Of a stretch of DNA of 64,000 nt, positions 23,906 through 35,962 are shown piece by piece. The translations under genes and the position numbers were made by a program. This DNA is from Adiantum capillus-veneris (taxonomy: Eukaryota; Streptophyta; Polypodiopsida; Polypodiales; Pteridaceae). The DNA is taken from assembly GCA_014529385.2 (NCBI GenBank), contig CM043955.1, forward strand, positions 147,129,640 through 147,193,639, read 5' to 3'. Under the pieces are notes generated by a model, which saw only the letters and a list, made by a program, of their open reading frames with translations, had not been told where the DNA came from and searched no databases. How positions within the stretch are numbered: position 1 is the stretch's first letter; the number at the start of each line of letters is the position of its first letter.

Positions 23906-24839
23906 TGTTAGTGGCTGGACACACCCAACGGCGGATGATTGCTCGGCAGGATACTAATTTCCTTTGTAATTATTCCTTAATTGAGAACAAACCTCATTTC
24001 ACCTTTGTAAATAGTGGGGCTTGTAGAAGCTTCCAAATTGTATCCCATTTTTTACATTTAGACTTAGTAAATGGTTAAATTGGAACATTAGGGTTTGAGA
24101 TTGTAAGGTATTTATACCTTTTTTGACCTTAATGCAAAAAACCTTTGTCATTTTATATAAGTTTTGTCTATGTGAGTTGAGCGTACTCTATGTACGAGAG
24201 AGAGAGTGAGAGTTTATCTTGATGCTACGTGCGCACTGGTGGTCGGAGTCGAGTGCGGAGAAGTGCAACGTGTTGCCTCCGAAGAGAGCTACGCGCCAAC
24301 ACCTACATTGCAGGTGTACGGCCCGGCTTTGCGAGATCAACCCACGAGCTATATCTGGTGATTCGATGAGCATACGTTGTCTTTTTTTGCATTTCAGTAT
24401 ATCCACGCGTTCGCAATGAGTAGAGCTACACATTAGGCACTTTAGTTTTCAGAAACGTCGATCTGTAAATTTTGACCAAACATCCTACGTGATTTTGCAC
24501 CGGGTATTTAAGGTTGGAGTTTTGGTTCTTGGACCTTAGGGAGAGCGACCTATTGGTGTTAATAGGATTTCCCTCAAGTTCCGTAGCGTTTCGAGAACGT
24601 TTGATGGGTATTTGGCTCTTGAAAGCGTTGTAGGAAATCTCCTCTTGTGTACTCTTGAAGGCTATAGCTTAGACATTGAGTAGAGACCTCTGTAGGAAGT
24701 AGTCAATAGTCAGTTGAGTGTAGGTTGATATCCTATGCTTGCTTCCACGCACCTGCAGGTTGAGCTTCGTCCTTAGCAGACAAATCTTGTTAGGTGAGTT
24801 CTCACTGTGCTGACGTCCGTCGCAGCGTATCCGCCAGCA
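23906..24839 (+). repeat. P1 5' LTR (934 bp)
   Basis: The start is fixed by the point where E2 stops matching E1 (after TTTTGTATG-CTTGG) and by TGTTA. The end is fixed by GCCAGCA just before the primer site. It contains GACGTCCGTCGC near its end, as E0 does. Confidence 0.8.
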
Positions 24840-24840
24840 T

Positions 24841-24858
24841 TGGCACCACTGTCGGGGA
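24841..24858 (+). other. P1 primer binding site (tRNA-Asp type)
   Basis: TGGCACCACTGTCGGGGA matches the tRNA-Asp primer site at 14 of 18 positions and lies one base after the LTR. Confidence 0.75.
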
Positions 24859-25346
24859 CGAAAACCCTAGGTAGGTGACCGAGACTAGTCCTTGAGGATA
24901 GGGATTCTCTGGCTTGCCAGAGTCTTATTTTACATTTAGATAGGATCAGAGGGTGGGGGACTCTCTAGGTCTTAGGAGGAGTCTAGGGAGCGAGTGTCTG
25001 GCCTAGATCCTTCGACTTAGGTAGTATTAGGTAGGAGAGTAGGAGTTGGAGTGGTAGAGGCGGTGGAAGGATAGCTTGAGAGTCTGGAGAGTCCAGGAAG
25101 AAAAAGAGACACCAAAATCACCATCTCACATGATGAGTAGGAGTAGGGTAAGTAGGACATCATGATTTATGATCTGGAGCACTTCATGCATGTTATAGTT
25201 GTTGTTAGGCTCATCAAAGAGCTATAAAAGACGAAAAAGAGTGTTTAGAATTTGAATTGAAGTTCAAAAATTTCTGTGGGTATTTCTGAGAGATAAGCAT
25301 AGGGAGTACTTCTGTCAAAAATAAATAAATAAATTTTAAGACAGTA

Positions 25347-26209
25347 GACATCCTATGCGTAGCATGTCTCCAGGGTGTTCTGGTGAGAATTTTGAAAATC
25401 TGAGTTGACCAGTGTGTTTAGAAGGTAGGCTTAACCCTATTTTCACCTAGAAAGTGGAAGTTGGACCATATCTTGACAGGATAAGGCCAAAAGAAAGGAA
25501 ATTTCCAGACATCTTACCCAAATTGTGCCAAGGTATTATTTTAAGACCAAAACCATAGGATGTCTTCATGAGCATGATCTACATGATTTATTGAGTGCAT
25601 AAGAAAGGCTTCATCTCAATTGGGTGAGAAAATTGTGTTTTAAGCAGACTTTAGCATTTTTGATTGAAAAAGGCTAGAATAGCTAAATTTGGGGTCTTTT
25701 GAAATCCAAACTGAAATCTAAGCATAGCATTGGGTTGCTGACATCAAGAGGAAGCTGTGGCTCAAGTTTGGGGTCAAACAGATCACTTAGACATCCTACA
25801 CGTAGGATATGTTCACAGTGATTTAGCACTCCAAATCCAATTGTGAGAATACCAGAGTAATCAGCACCTTAAGAGGAGTCTCTGGTTTGCATTTGGAGCA
25901 ATTTTGAGCAGTTAGACATGCTACGCGTAGGATGTCTTCTGCATGATATTGAAGTCAAAATCTGACTGTAGACATACAGGGTGTTCTATAGCCTGAGACA
26001 AGTCTCCTAGTCAGTTTTGGTCCAAATTGGAGTTGATTTGACTGCTCAGATCAACATCAGGCTGCTGGAACAAATTTCTAATCAGTTGACCAGCTTAAGG
26101 TGTCCAAATCAAAAAGTGAGAACAGCTGTGGACTCAGCACATCAAGGGGAATCTATAGTGCAAATTTCAACCAAAACAGAGCAGGTAGACATCCTATGTG
26201 TAGGATGTC
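25347..26209 (+). repeat. P1 leader: decayed tandem repeats with 22-bp palindromes
   Basis: Four near-perfect palindromes of the form GACATCCTACG plus its reverse complement lie at 25347-25368, 25790-25811, 25915-25936 and 26188-26209. The spacings (443, 125, 273) are close to multiples of about 140-148 bases, which suggests an old tandem array. Flanking words (CAAATTTCAACCAAAA, GTCAAAATCTGACTGT) recur with the palindromes. The same motif recurs at 37735-38595. Confidence 0.8.
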
Positions 26210-26839
26210 TACAGAGGCTCATTGAAGTCAAAATCTGACTGTGGACATAGAGTGATGTTCCAATTGACTTAAGAGTTCCAAATATTCTTTCAGAAGTGAA
26301 ATTGGACCTTTTTTGAACTCTTGATGGAGCAAAGATGGAATTAAGACTTTACCTCTAGACTGACAAACATTCGGGTAAAGTACAGTTCCAGATTAGCAGA
26401 CCTAATCAAGAACATCCGAAGTGTATAGAGTACAATAGTGGTTGAAGTTAACCCTCCAGTTATACCAATCATTACTAAGACCACCTCTAGCGGTTAAATG
26501 CTTTGATTCGATTGCCAAAATTAAACGCTTGTGTATAGGTATATTCAGCCGCAAGGCAAGAAGTTGTGCAAAAATTGATCCCTTGCCAGGTGAGTGGTTG
26601 GATTTGTGATAAATTGCATTGCTAAGTTTGATGAATTTAAGATCAGGAAGACACATTCCTAGAGACCAAAAAGTGGCAGGTGATCAGGATAGCTTAGTAT
26701 CCATTGAGGAGAGTGTAACTTAGGCAAGGCTAGATCCATTAGCACCGATCATTGAGGAAGGTAGTGATACTGACACTTCATCAGATAAGTCCTTCATGAT
26801 GGGTAGTCAACAGCATGAGGTTTCTCTAGTGAAGGACCA

Positions 26840-29371
26840 ATGCTAGGAGGAAGTACCTCCCAAAACCCTTTGAACGATGCCAAGTTCACTATAATCTTCT
26901 TAGAAGGAACAAACTCTAGGGGAGCCCTAGTTTATTCTGTCTATCAGGCACGCAGGTGTATTTGTATAGAAGAAAGACCTTCTCAGAGACTGGAGATAAT
27001 TCGAGTCTATGATGATGGAGATAGATTCCGAGACGAAAAGGAGAACCACTATCTAATAGTTAGTAACCCTGAGGATTACAATAGATATGGAGATAATGTG
27101 GCAAAAGAAAAAATGGTCTGAGAGGCTCAACAGCCGCCTCCAAAAGTCGATCGACCTGGAGCTCTTTTTATGTATGATAAAAAAACAACCAGGGTCTCTA
27201 CCTATAATGAGAATGTGGGAATTTACAAGCATGAGAGCGAGGGAGTAGTCTCTTATTTTCGATGCAAAGAACCCTACCCAAATGAATTAAGCAAAGACAA
27301 GGTTCTTTACTTATTCTCTTATGAAATTGCTATGGGGAAGGATATCATTTTTGTTGACAGGTACGGGCAAGAATACAAACGAATTCTCCCAGAGGAGGTA
27401 GAAAAGGTAACAGTTCCAGAAAAATCAACATATGCCCCCGAAGAAGTACCAAGGTCCACCTATACCCCTATCAAGTCGACAAATCCATTTTTAGACAAGT
27501 ACGACGCAACATCACATTCTAACCAACAATAGACGTTCAACTACCAGAACCAACAAGCAACCCAACCATCATTGCATGCATGGCTTCAACAAAGTGCGAC
27601 ATTAGAACAAGACCGAAACAAAGATGGTTATCCAGCCGCACACCCGCCGCACGAGGGCTAAGAGATTTACAGGAACCACCACTCTATTCATAGTATCAAG
27701 GCGAGAGTAAGCCAAAAACTCAAGAGTCGACAGAGCCTGGAAGACAACCCATAGAACGAGTTGGAAGAGATGAACCACCTCTTGCAAGAACCATCAGAAA
27801 TTATGGCTTAGGAGCACCTCTTGGAGAGGAACCCTCCCACTACCGAAGGCCAGAGGAGGTATATCAAGTAGGACGAGAGAACCAATGATGAGATTTGTAG
27901 ATCATCGTAGAATTAGACCTTCTCATGTGCAAAAATGGGTAAACAAAAAATATACGGGAAACAGAGATCCTAGGGATCATGTAGGAGCCTTTGTGCATGT
28001 AATTAGAGCTGAAGAAGTTTTGGACTTCCCTACTCACTTTGCGGGGTTTGGGCTTACCCTAGAAGAGGATTTCGCTACTTGGTTTGACTCTGTGGAGCGT
28101 AAAGACTTTGAGTCTATGGAGGAGGTGTTTGACGAGTTTATTGAGGAATTCTCACAAAGGGGGATAGCTCATAATACAGTCTCACAAAATCCATAAATTC
28201 AAACAAAAAGAAGGGGAATCTGTGCGAAAGGAAGCCCTACGACTAAAAAGATATGTGAAGTTCTTCCCTGTGGAAGAACTGCCAACTCAGTCTAGACTTA
28301 TGCTTATATTTATTCAAGTACTAAGGAACGTAGATCTCCAGAAGGACTTACATATGAAGAGGATCACGACGTTAGATGAGTTAACTAAGGAAGCTCTTTA
28401 TCTTGTAGACAATTGTGCGGTCTACAAGGAGGGTGAATTCAAGGATCTTGATGATGATTCGTCCTCACAACAAAGTGGAGGCAAGTCCGCTAAGACAGCA
28501 CCGAAAGGAGAAGTAGCTGTAAGCCAGGGACAGCTTGTGGAGGAATTGCTAAAAAAAATTAATATGTATGCCAAGCCTCAGACTAAACAGCCAAAGTGGT
28601 GTGCTATTGAACAAAAATGGACAAACCATGTGACGGAGGTGTGTTATTATAACAAGGGATATGTGAGAGAGCGACCATATGCTCCCCAAGTTCAGGTAGC
28701 ATCTCCTCAACTTCCACCGATGCCTAGGTATCAAGCAGGCAACCTACGAGGACTTGTAGGTGTAGAAAGACCACAACTAGTATTGGGGCAACAACCACCC
28801 CTACCAGGATTACGACCGATCGGCATAAGATACACACCAACGGTAAGCGAACAAGAAGAGAAGGCTTTGGTACCTATGCATGCATATTATGAAGATTCCA
28901 ATGGATATGCAGCAAATTCTGTCTATTATCCACCGGAAGAACCCACAACACTAGAACCTTGGAGCATGATTGGAAGTACACGACCACCAACAGCTGCACA
29001 GACTGCAGGAGAAGGAAGATACAACTTGGATGAGCGAACACTATTATTCATAGCCAACGGAGGCATGGGCAGGCAGAGGCATGCATATCAACAAAAGAGG
29101 AGCTCAAGGAGCACCTCAACAGCCTAAGGGACCCTGCTACAAGTGTGGTGGAGATCATTGGCTAAGAGACTGTCCTCACAATGAAATCATTAGAGTCAAT
29201 GTGTATTGCACCGAGTGTGGAATTACTCACTTGATTCCTGATTTCCCTAAGAACCCGAGCAAAGGAGCAAAAACTACTTTGATCATGCTGGAAACAGTGC
29301 CTTCCAGTGGAGGGTTAGAAAACAAGACAGTAATACCTATTCAGGCAGTGACACGAGCCCAAGCTCAATGA
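26840..29371 (+). mobile_element. P1 gag region
   Basis: An N-terminal stretch of unknown fold (26840-27532) is followed by a capsid-like domain (about 27885-28450). The paired zinc knuckles are CYKCGGDHWLRDCP (about 29135) and CTECGITHLIPDFP, which parallel the two knuckles of E1. The region is broken. Confidence 0.7.
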
Positions 29372-30024
29372 ATGACAAACGAACCCATAATTGAAGAGAC
29401 AAAGACCGATTCCCCAAGTGCAGAAAGGAAAAATCAAAGAAGCACTTGGAAAGCTAGAAAGACGTGTATGAAATCCAGGAGAGAACGAGAGCAAACGGCT
29501 CTATCAGAGGAGTTAAAACACACAAAGGATAGATTAGACTGGTTAGAGGATCTAACTAGTTTAAGCTCACACACTGTAGCAACAATAGGGCCCAAGGAAA
29601 TAGTAGAACCCAAAAGTGCAGGATCAGTGCTGGTAGAAAAAGTAAATGAGCAGTTAGACGCACTTTTAAAAGCATACGAAGCCAGACTAAAAAAAAACCA
29701 AACCCAAGAGCAAAGATGGATGACTTATCCATATGCAAAAATAGAAAAATAGAGGTTGGAAATGTGTCAAAAGATGATTGAAACAGCCCAATCCTTGATA
29801 GAATATCCGCTTGGTAAACTTGCAAGTTGGCACGAGGTACCAGCTCCAACCCCTATCAAACCAACACTAGAGAAACAAGTAGACACGAAGGAGAGACTCA
29901 CGACTACCTCTGAGTCTAGGAGAGAACCTATCATAGTGACAAATACAACAGATGAGACAATTGATGTTTTCTAGCCTAAAACATTGGTAGAAATGGGTAA
30001 AGATTGTAACAGTCTAGATGACCT

Positions 30025-30648
30025 ATGGAAGCAAATCCAGAAGCAAATGAAGCTAACAGGGTGAGCCACCAAATAAATAGCACGAGAAAGGAGGAAAATG
30101 AGATCTTACCTCCCATTGAAGAATTTGAGGCAAGATCACAAATGAACTTTGATATGCATTCACAAGGGGGAGACCAGGGTTCAATTAGTTCGGGGCACAA
30201 CCAACCAGACTCGCTAAAAACTCTACCCTCTTACCTAGGGGAGTACGAAGCTAAGTCTGAGGTGAGAGCAATCCCATCTCAAAGACTTTCTTCCAACAGA
30301 GTGATGGATTCACAAGGGTTGATTAAGTTATTGTCCACCCCTGTGGCATGCACAATCACATTAGCCGAACTCCTGAGGTTACGACCAAACATGTGGACCA
30401 CTGTAAGCAAATGCTTAGAAAAATTTGGAGGAAAAGACCGTACCTCGAAGCTTCAAGAAGGGATCAGAGAATTGGACAAGCCTCAACTAAACACTAGGCC
30501 AGTACCTTTAAACAAGGCTGGAGAATATTGGGAGGGAGAAGATGGAAATACCACACTACCATTAGAATTTCAAGGAGTAGTTTACAAAGCTATTCTTGAC
30601 AGTGGAGTGGGAGTCGCTATCGCCACCAAAGAAATCTGGAAAAAATAG
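30025..30648 (+). mobile_element. P1 first (conventional) protease region
   Basis: GEYWEGEDGNTTLP is followed by AILDSGVGVAIATKEIW, the retropepsin active-site block, in the normal position between gag and RT. It is homologous to the E1 protease region. Confidence 0.65.
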
Positions 30649-31354
30649 GGAAAACCAGCTTTGAAAGCTACCAGAATGAAATTTTAACTAGCAGATGGGT
30701 TCATGGAACACATACTAGCAACATTGGATGTCTGTACCATTACAGATAGCCCAACGACAAAATCTTGTGATAAGAATGGCTATGATGTGCTACCCTATTA
30801 CATGGTAAGCCTTACACCAGCAAGAGATGATAATGTAGACTCACCAGAACAAGAAGAGTTTTATGACTCCTCCGAGCATCTGGAGTTAAATAACGATGCA
30901 AATAACGAGTGTTCAGATAGCTCAAGCGAGCGTGGGGAGACAACCACGAATATCAAGTTTTATGATTTTGCAAATCAAACACCCTAAACGCTGGGAATGC
31001 TATAGAAAAAAAAGAGCAGAAAACAAAATTAAAGAGAACCTGATGCCCAGGATAAAAGATAAAACTCACTATCTAATGCTTGTCAAGGGAGAGGATTGTG
31101 TAAAAGACCAAATATCAGGAATATTCTCAAGAGTTCGAAGGGAAAGGACACATGAGGAAATAAAACAAGCATAGAAGACTAAAATAGAAACAAAATCAAA
31201 AAAATCTAAACAATCAAAACAGGAAAAGACAAAAGATCCAGAGTGGACCAAAATGGAGCGTAAAAGGAAATACCAAGAACTAAAACGGTTGTTACGAGAG
31301 GTATGGACTATTGAGGGAGAAAGTGATGGTAAGGAAGATTCAGAAAAATAAAAC

Positions 31355-31818
31355 ATGAATGTACCATCCCACTATCGAAAATTCACCATCCAAGACAAAA
31401 AAATCATAATGACACCACCAGTAAGGGAAAGAATAAACCAAGAATCTTACGATGGGCCGAAAAATGCAAAACGGATACACCTCGTTGCGCCAGGCGAAGA
31501 GCCTCAGCCTGTCTATATAGCATCTAATTTAGAGCCTGAAGAAGAAGAACGGCTAACACAACTTCTCAAGAAGTATAAAGATGTGTTTGCATGGTCCTAC
31601 AAAGACCTCAAAGGAGTTGATCCATCGATATGCCAACATATAATTCCTTTGAAATCAGATGCCAAACCTAGCAAACAGCGTCCTTACACATATAATGACA
31701 CATTCGCTAAACAAATCAAAGAAGAGATTGACAAACTGATGGATGTTGAATTCATCTATGAAATCAAGCATACAGATTGGGTTTCACCCATTGTGGTTGT
31801 CCCCAAAAAGAACGGAAA

Positions 31819-31890
<72 letters not shown>

Positions 31891-32992
31891 CCTCAAAAAA
31901 GTGAACGCAACCACAATAAGGGATAATTATCCCTTGCCGATCACAAAACATGTGCTTGAGAGGGTGGCTGGAAAACGGGCTTATTCCTTTTTAGATGGGT
32001 TTTTGGGGTATAACCAATTGGCAATTGCAATAGAGGATCAACACAAAACAACATTTGCCACAGAGTGGGGAATATATGCATATAGAGTTATGCCTTTTGG
32101 CCTAACCAATGCTCTAGCTACCTTCCAAAGGTTAATGACTCATGCGTTCAAAGAATACCTGAGAATATTCTTAGAAATATATATGGATGATCTCTGTGTC
32201 CACTCTCTTATACGAGAAGAACATATTGACCATTTAGAAAAGGTATTTGAGAAGTGCAGAACATATCGAATTTGTTTCAACCCGGAAAAGTGCATTTTTA
32301 TGGTAAGGCAAGGTCGCATCTTAGGACATATTGTCTCAAGAAATCGCAGAACCACTAGCTTAGACAAAATTAGAGTCACAGTAGACTTTCCCAGGCCAAC
32401 TAATGCCAAACAAGTACAATCCTTCATGGGACACTGCGGATATTATCAAAGATTCATATATATGTATGCGGTCATTGCACAACCACTATATCGCTTATTA
32501 GTCAGTTTCGACTGGACTGAGGAGTGTGAAACTTCATTCCAAAATCTTAAGGAAAACCTTGTATCAGCACCTGTACTTAAAGCACCAGATTGGGAAAAGA
32601 TATTCCATGTTCACATTGATGCATCTTCATATGCAATTGGGAGTATTGTGGCTCAACCTGGAGACGGAACAATGGATTTCCCAGTTTGTTATGCGAGCCG
32701 ACAGCTAAATAGTGTAGAAAAGAACTACACCACCACTGAAAGAGAGGGATTAGGAATGATTTATGCTGTAAAGAAATTTCAGCATTACTTGCTTGCAAAC
32801 AAATTTGTGTTCTTCACAGATCATCAAGCTCTTTTGTATCTAGTGAATAAACCATGCAATATTGGGAGAATTGTACACTGGTTTATTATATTGCTAGAGT
32901 TTGACTTCACAGTGGTAGTAAAAAAGGGTAAAACTCATCTACGGGCGGATCATCTTTCAAGGCTGCAAATGGGGAAGCTCCTGAAGGAGTAG
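31355..32992 (+). mobile_element. P1 reverse transcriptase and RNase H
   Basis: RT motifs: YKDVFAWSYKDLKGVDP, the WVSPIVVVPKKNG block, [23 protein letters not shown] and YMDDL (about 32180). RNase H motifs: VHIDASSYAIGS, TTEREGLGMIYAVKKF and FFTDHQALLYL. These are typical Ty3/Gypsy sequences of the Tat/Athila side. A long TG microsatellite lies inside the RT part (31820-31888). Confidence 0.9.
31820..31888. repeat. (TG)n microsatellite inside the P1 RT region, about 69 bases
   Basis: A pure TG run at the place where Gypsy RTs usually encode R-V-C-V-D, so the repeat probably grew from a natural GTGTGTGT codon run. Confidence 0.95.
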
Positions 32993-33055
32993 ATGATGAC
33001 ATACCTGATGCTTATCTTTTCAATATTGAAATGATACCCAAATTGTCTCAAGAAA

Positions 33056-34663
33056 TTGTTAGCATTTTTTTCCTTTGGAGGTAGATTTGATAACAAAGAA
33101 GACATATCCAAACAACAAACATTTCGACCAACAAAAAACTTTCAGTTGATTGCGAGACGACTGTACCATCTAGGCTCGGACCAAATTCTACAATTATGTA
33201 TAAATCCAGAGGAATTCGAGTCTTATCTTGAAGAAGCATACATCCAGGATTGTGCATTTCATTTCTCAACAATGAAAACACACCAAAGATTGAAATTCTT
33301 AGGAGTTTATTGGCCAACTATGTATGCTGACACACATGCTTATGTTACCAATTGTACTATATGTAGTGCCAAACACCAGTGGATCACCCGACATTGTTTC
33401 AGGTAACCATTGCACCTGCTTGGATTCAATATATCATTGATTTCTTGACAACAAGGACATTTCCTGAAAACATAACAAAAGTGCTAAAAAGGGCTATAGA
33501 GTTGGAGGCTTGAGACTTTAATTTAATTGGAAATCAACTCTACAAGAGAAGAAAGGACAATCAACTTAGAATCTGTGCAAGTGAAAGTGAATACCTGTTG
33601 ATTCTAGAACACGAGGAATAAGTGGAGGCCATTTTTCGGGCGATAAGATGGCAAAAATTATCTTAACCGCAGGAATATGGTGGCCAACATTGCACATGGA
33701 TACAGAGGAGTTTGTAAAGCGTTGTGACGCATGCCAGCGCACTAAGGTGCCGATAAAGAGAGATGAGATGCCACTACGGCCAATGATGGGAGCACGGGCA
33801 TTTGCAAAAATCGAGAATTGATTTTGTGGGCCTATTTCACCCCCTGCATATAGCACCCATCCCCAATATATCATTGTGGCTACGGACTATCTCACAAAAT
33901 GGGTGGAAGCCAAAGCAACACAAAAAGATGACGCAAGAACCACTGCACAATTTTTGTATGAGAATATCTTTGTACGATACGGATTACCAATAGAAATTGT
34001 CAGTGATCGAGGAACACATTTTTTAATGGATTCATTGAATATCTGCTAGAGGAATTCATGGTCATTCATAGAAAATCTGCTCCATATCATCCACAGGAAA
34101 ATGGACAAGCCGAGGCCACAAATAAAACACTATGCACTGTTTTGACTAAAATTGTATCAGAGTCAAGGACAGATTGGGATCAGCAATTACACTCAACACT
34201 ATGGGCATACCAGGTAGCTTATAAAACATCAATCAGAAAAACACCGTACAACATGGTGTTTGGTCTAAACGCTATATTACCCATAGAGTTTTTAGTTCCA
34301 ACTCTAAGAGTAGCGAAATGATTAGAATGGACAGGCCATGAGCTCTCTTCAAGAATAGATGATCTTGAAAAGCTAGATGAACTTCGACAGAGAGCTGTAG
34401 CTTCGATCTATGCTAAAAAGAGAAGACAAAAAGAGTTTTTTGACAAGCATGTGCGTACGAAAGAGTTCAAAACAGGTGATTATGTACTTGTTTATACTTT
34501 GAAGCAACATGCCAAGAAACTTAAAAAGCGAGGGATGGGACCCTTTGTGATTAGTGACTTATCACAAAGTGGAGCTGTCAAACTTGCTAGATTGGTAGGA
34601 GAAGAAATGCCAAATTGGATTAGTGGGTGTCGGTTAAAAAATTATCATTTACTACTAACATAG
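33056..34663 (+). mobile_element. P1 integrase region with two H2C2-like modules
   Basis: A first zinc-binding-like module (GVYWPTMYADTHAYV, CTIC) lies near 33300-33370. A second (WWPTLHMDTEEFVKRCDACQ) lies near 33680-33745. The core follows with DYLTKWVEAKA, SDRGTHF and PYHPQENGQAEATNK, then the C-terminal part with KTGDYVLVYTLKQHAKK and GPFVISDL. The region is broken in several places. Confidence 0.8.
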
Positions 34664-34799
34664 GATATGCTCCAACAAATCCATCAAGAAAAAACAACGG
34701 ATGAAGGAGAAACAGAGGGTACGAGAAGAAGCACAAGCAGAAGCAAAATAATGCATTGCAAAAAGAAGGCTTCTACGACAACAACAACAAAGTGGATCA

Positions 34800-35216
34800 T
34801 TGTTGCAAAAAAATGCTATTCGATTAACAAATTTTGGTGAAGACACAGTGGAACCAATAATTGTAGTCAAAGTGGGTAGCAATCAAGTTGAATCGACGGC
34901 ATTGCTTGATTCTGGAGCTCAAGCAAATCTGATCTCTTACAAATTATATAAACAGCTCAAGCTCGAAGATCAACTACATCCTACTCAACAAATGCTAAAA
35001 GGTAGTACACCACATTCGCTAGGAACATTGGGCTGGATGATATTGCATGTACAAATACATCAATATGTTTACCCCCACAAGTTTTATGTGATTGAGGATG
35101 CGAGCACACTACACCCCATGTTGTTGGGACAACCTTGGCAGAAAGAGTATAATGTGCAGATAGATTGGATTCGGATACAGTCAAAATTCATCATGCACAA
35201 GACCAACAGGTGGTAG
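34800..35216 (+). mobile_element. P1 second aspartic-protease-like domain, downstream of integrase
   Basis: The open segment reads ESTALLDSGAQANLISYKLY, a clear D-S-G-A retropepsin active-site block. It is preceded by IIVVKVGSN and followed by HPMLLGQPW, which matches the second conserved block (LLG-x-PW). This is not the usual protease position; the conventional one is at 30025-30648. The two differ strongly, so this is not a recent duplicate. Confidence 0.75.
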
Positions 35217-35962
35217 CCTTTTCTCAGCCAACCCGGAAGAACCAAATGACAGCACCACCATCATTGGATAAAGAACAAAAAGGATGGGTGCTAATAAAGC
35301 ACAAAACGATACCCATGGAGAACAACCAGGGAACTGTCAACCATGCTCACTACAAAAATAAGACAACATAGACCACAGTGAATAGATCAAGGTTAGCAAC
35401 ACACGAAAAACAAGTATGGGTACGGAAGGATAGAGGCAACATGGCATACAAACCACAATACAACAACAGAAGTCAACAGAAGAACACAGTTAAACCAACA
35501 ACCAAGGGAATAAAAAAGATATGGATCCCAAAGAGAATGCTCAGTAACCACTTAAATGTGACTCGCATTCAGATTCCAAAACCAAAGCAACACGAGCTCT
35601 CTTCAGTACAAGCAACACCAGCAGCCAGACACTCACTACATATGAAACCGGCAAACCGATCTATGTGGGTGCCGATCAGTAGAACAACAATGACGACCAA
35701 GGACGAGGCAATAAACCTACAAAAGCCTCCAAAACAAAGCTACAAATGGCAAGGAAAAGAGAAAAAGACTACGGCCAATTCAGCCCTGACAATTCTCTCC
35801 ACGGAGACAACCGCAGCCATATCGACAGTAGCGGCAAACCAAGCAACTTTTGCAAAAAAGACGATCAAACAAAGAGCTGTAGAGTTACAACTTTTACTTG
35901 CAAAGAAAATCCGACAACCAAATCAACAACAAACAGGAAACCTTGACGTCGAATGCCGATAA
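35217..35962 (+). mobile_element. P1 W-x-P-K accessory region
   Basis: It contains VWVRKDRG, IWIPKRMLSNHL (about 35519) and MWVPISRT, separated by low-complexity polar sequence. IWIPKRMLSNHL aligns with MWVPKRKLCSHL of E1. It follows the second protease-like domain and ends near the 3' side of the element. Function unknown. Confidence 0.65.

Noticed and set aside
34800-35216. Second protease-like domain as the conventional protease of another inserted element
   Set aside because: No LTR, primer site or gag lies between it and the integrase end, and the W-x-P-K region that follows is also found after protease in E1. Kept as part of P1, but not excluded.
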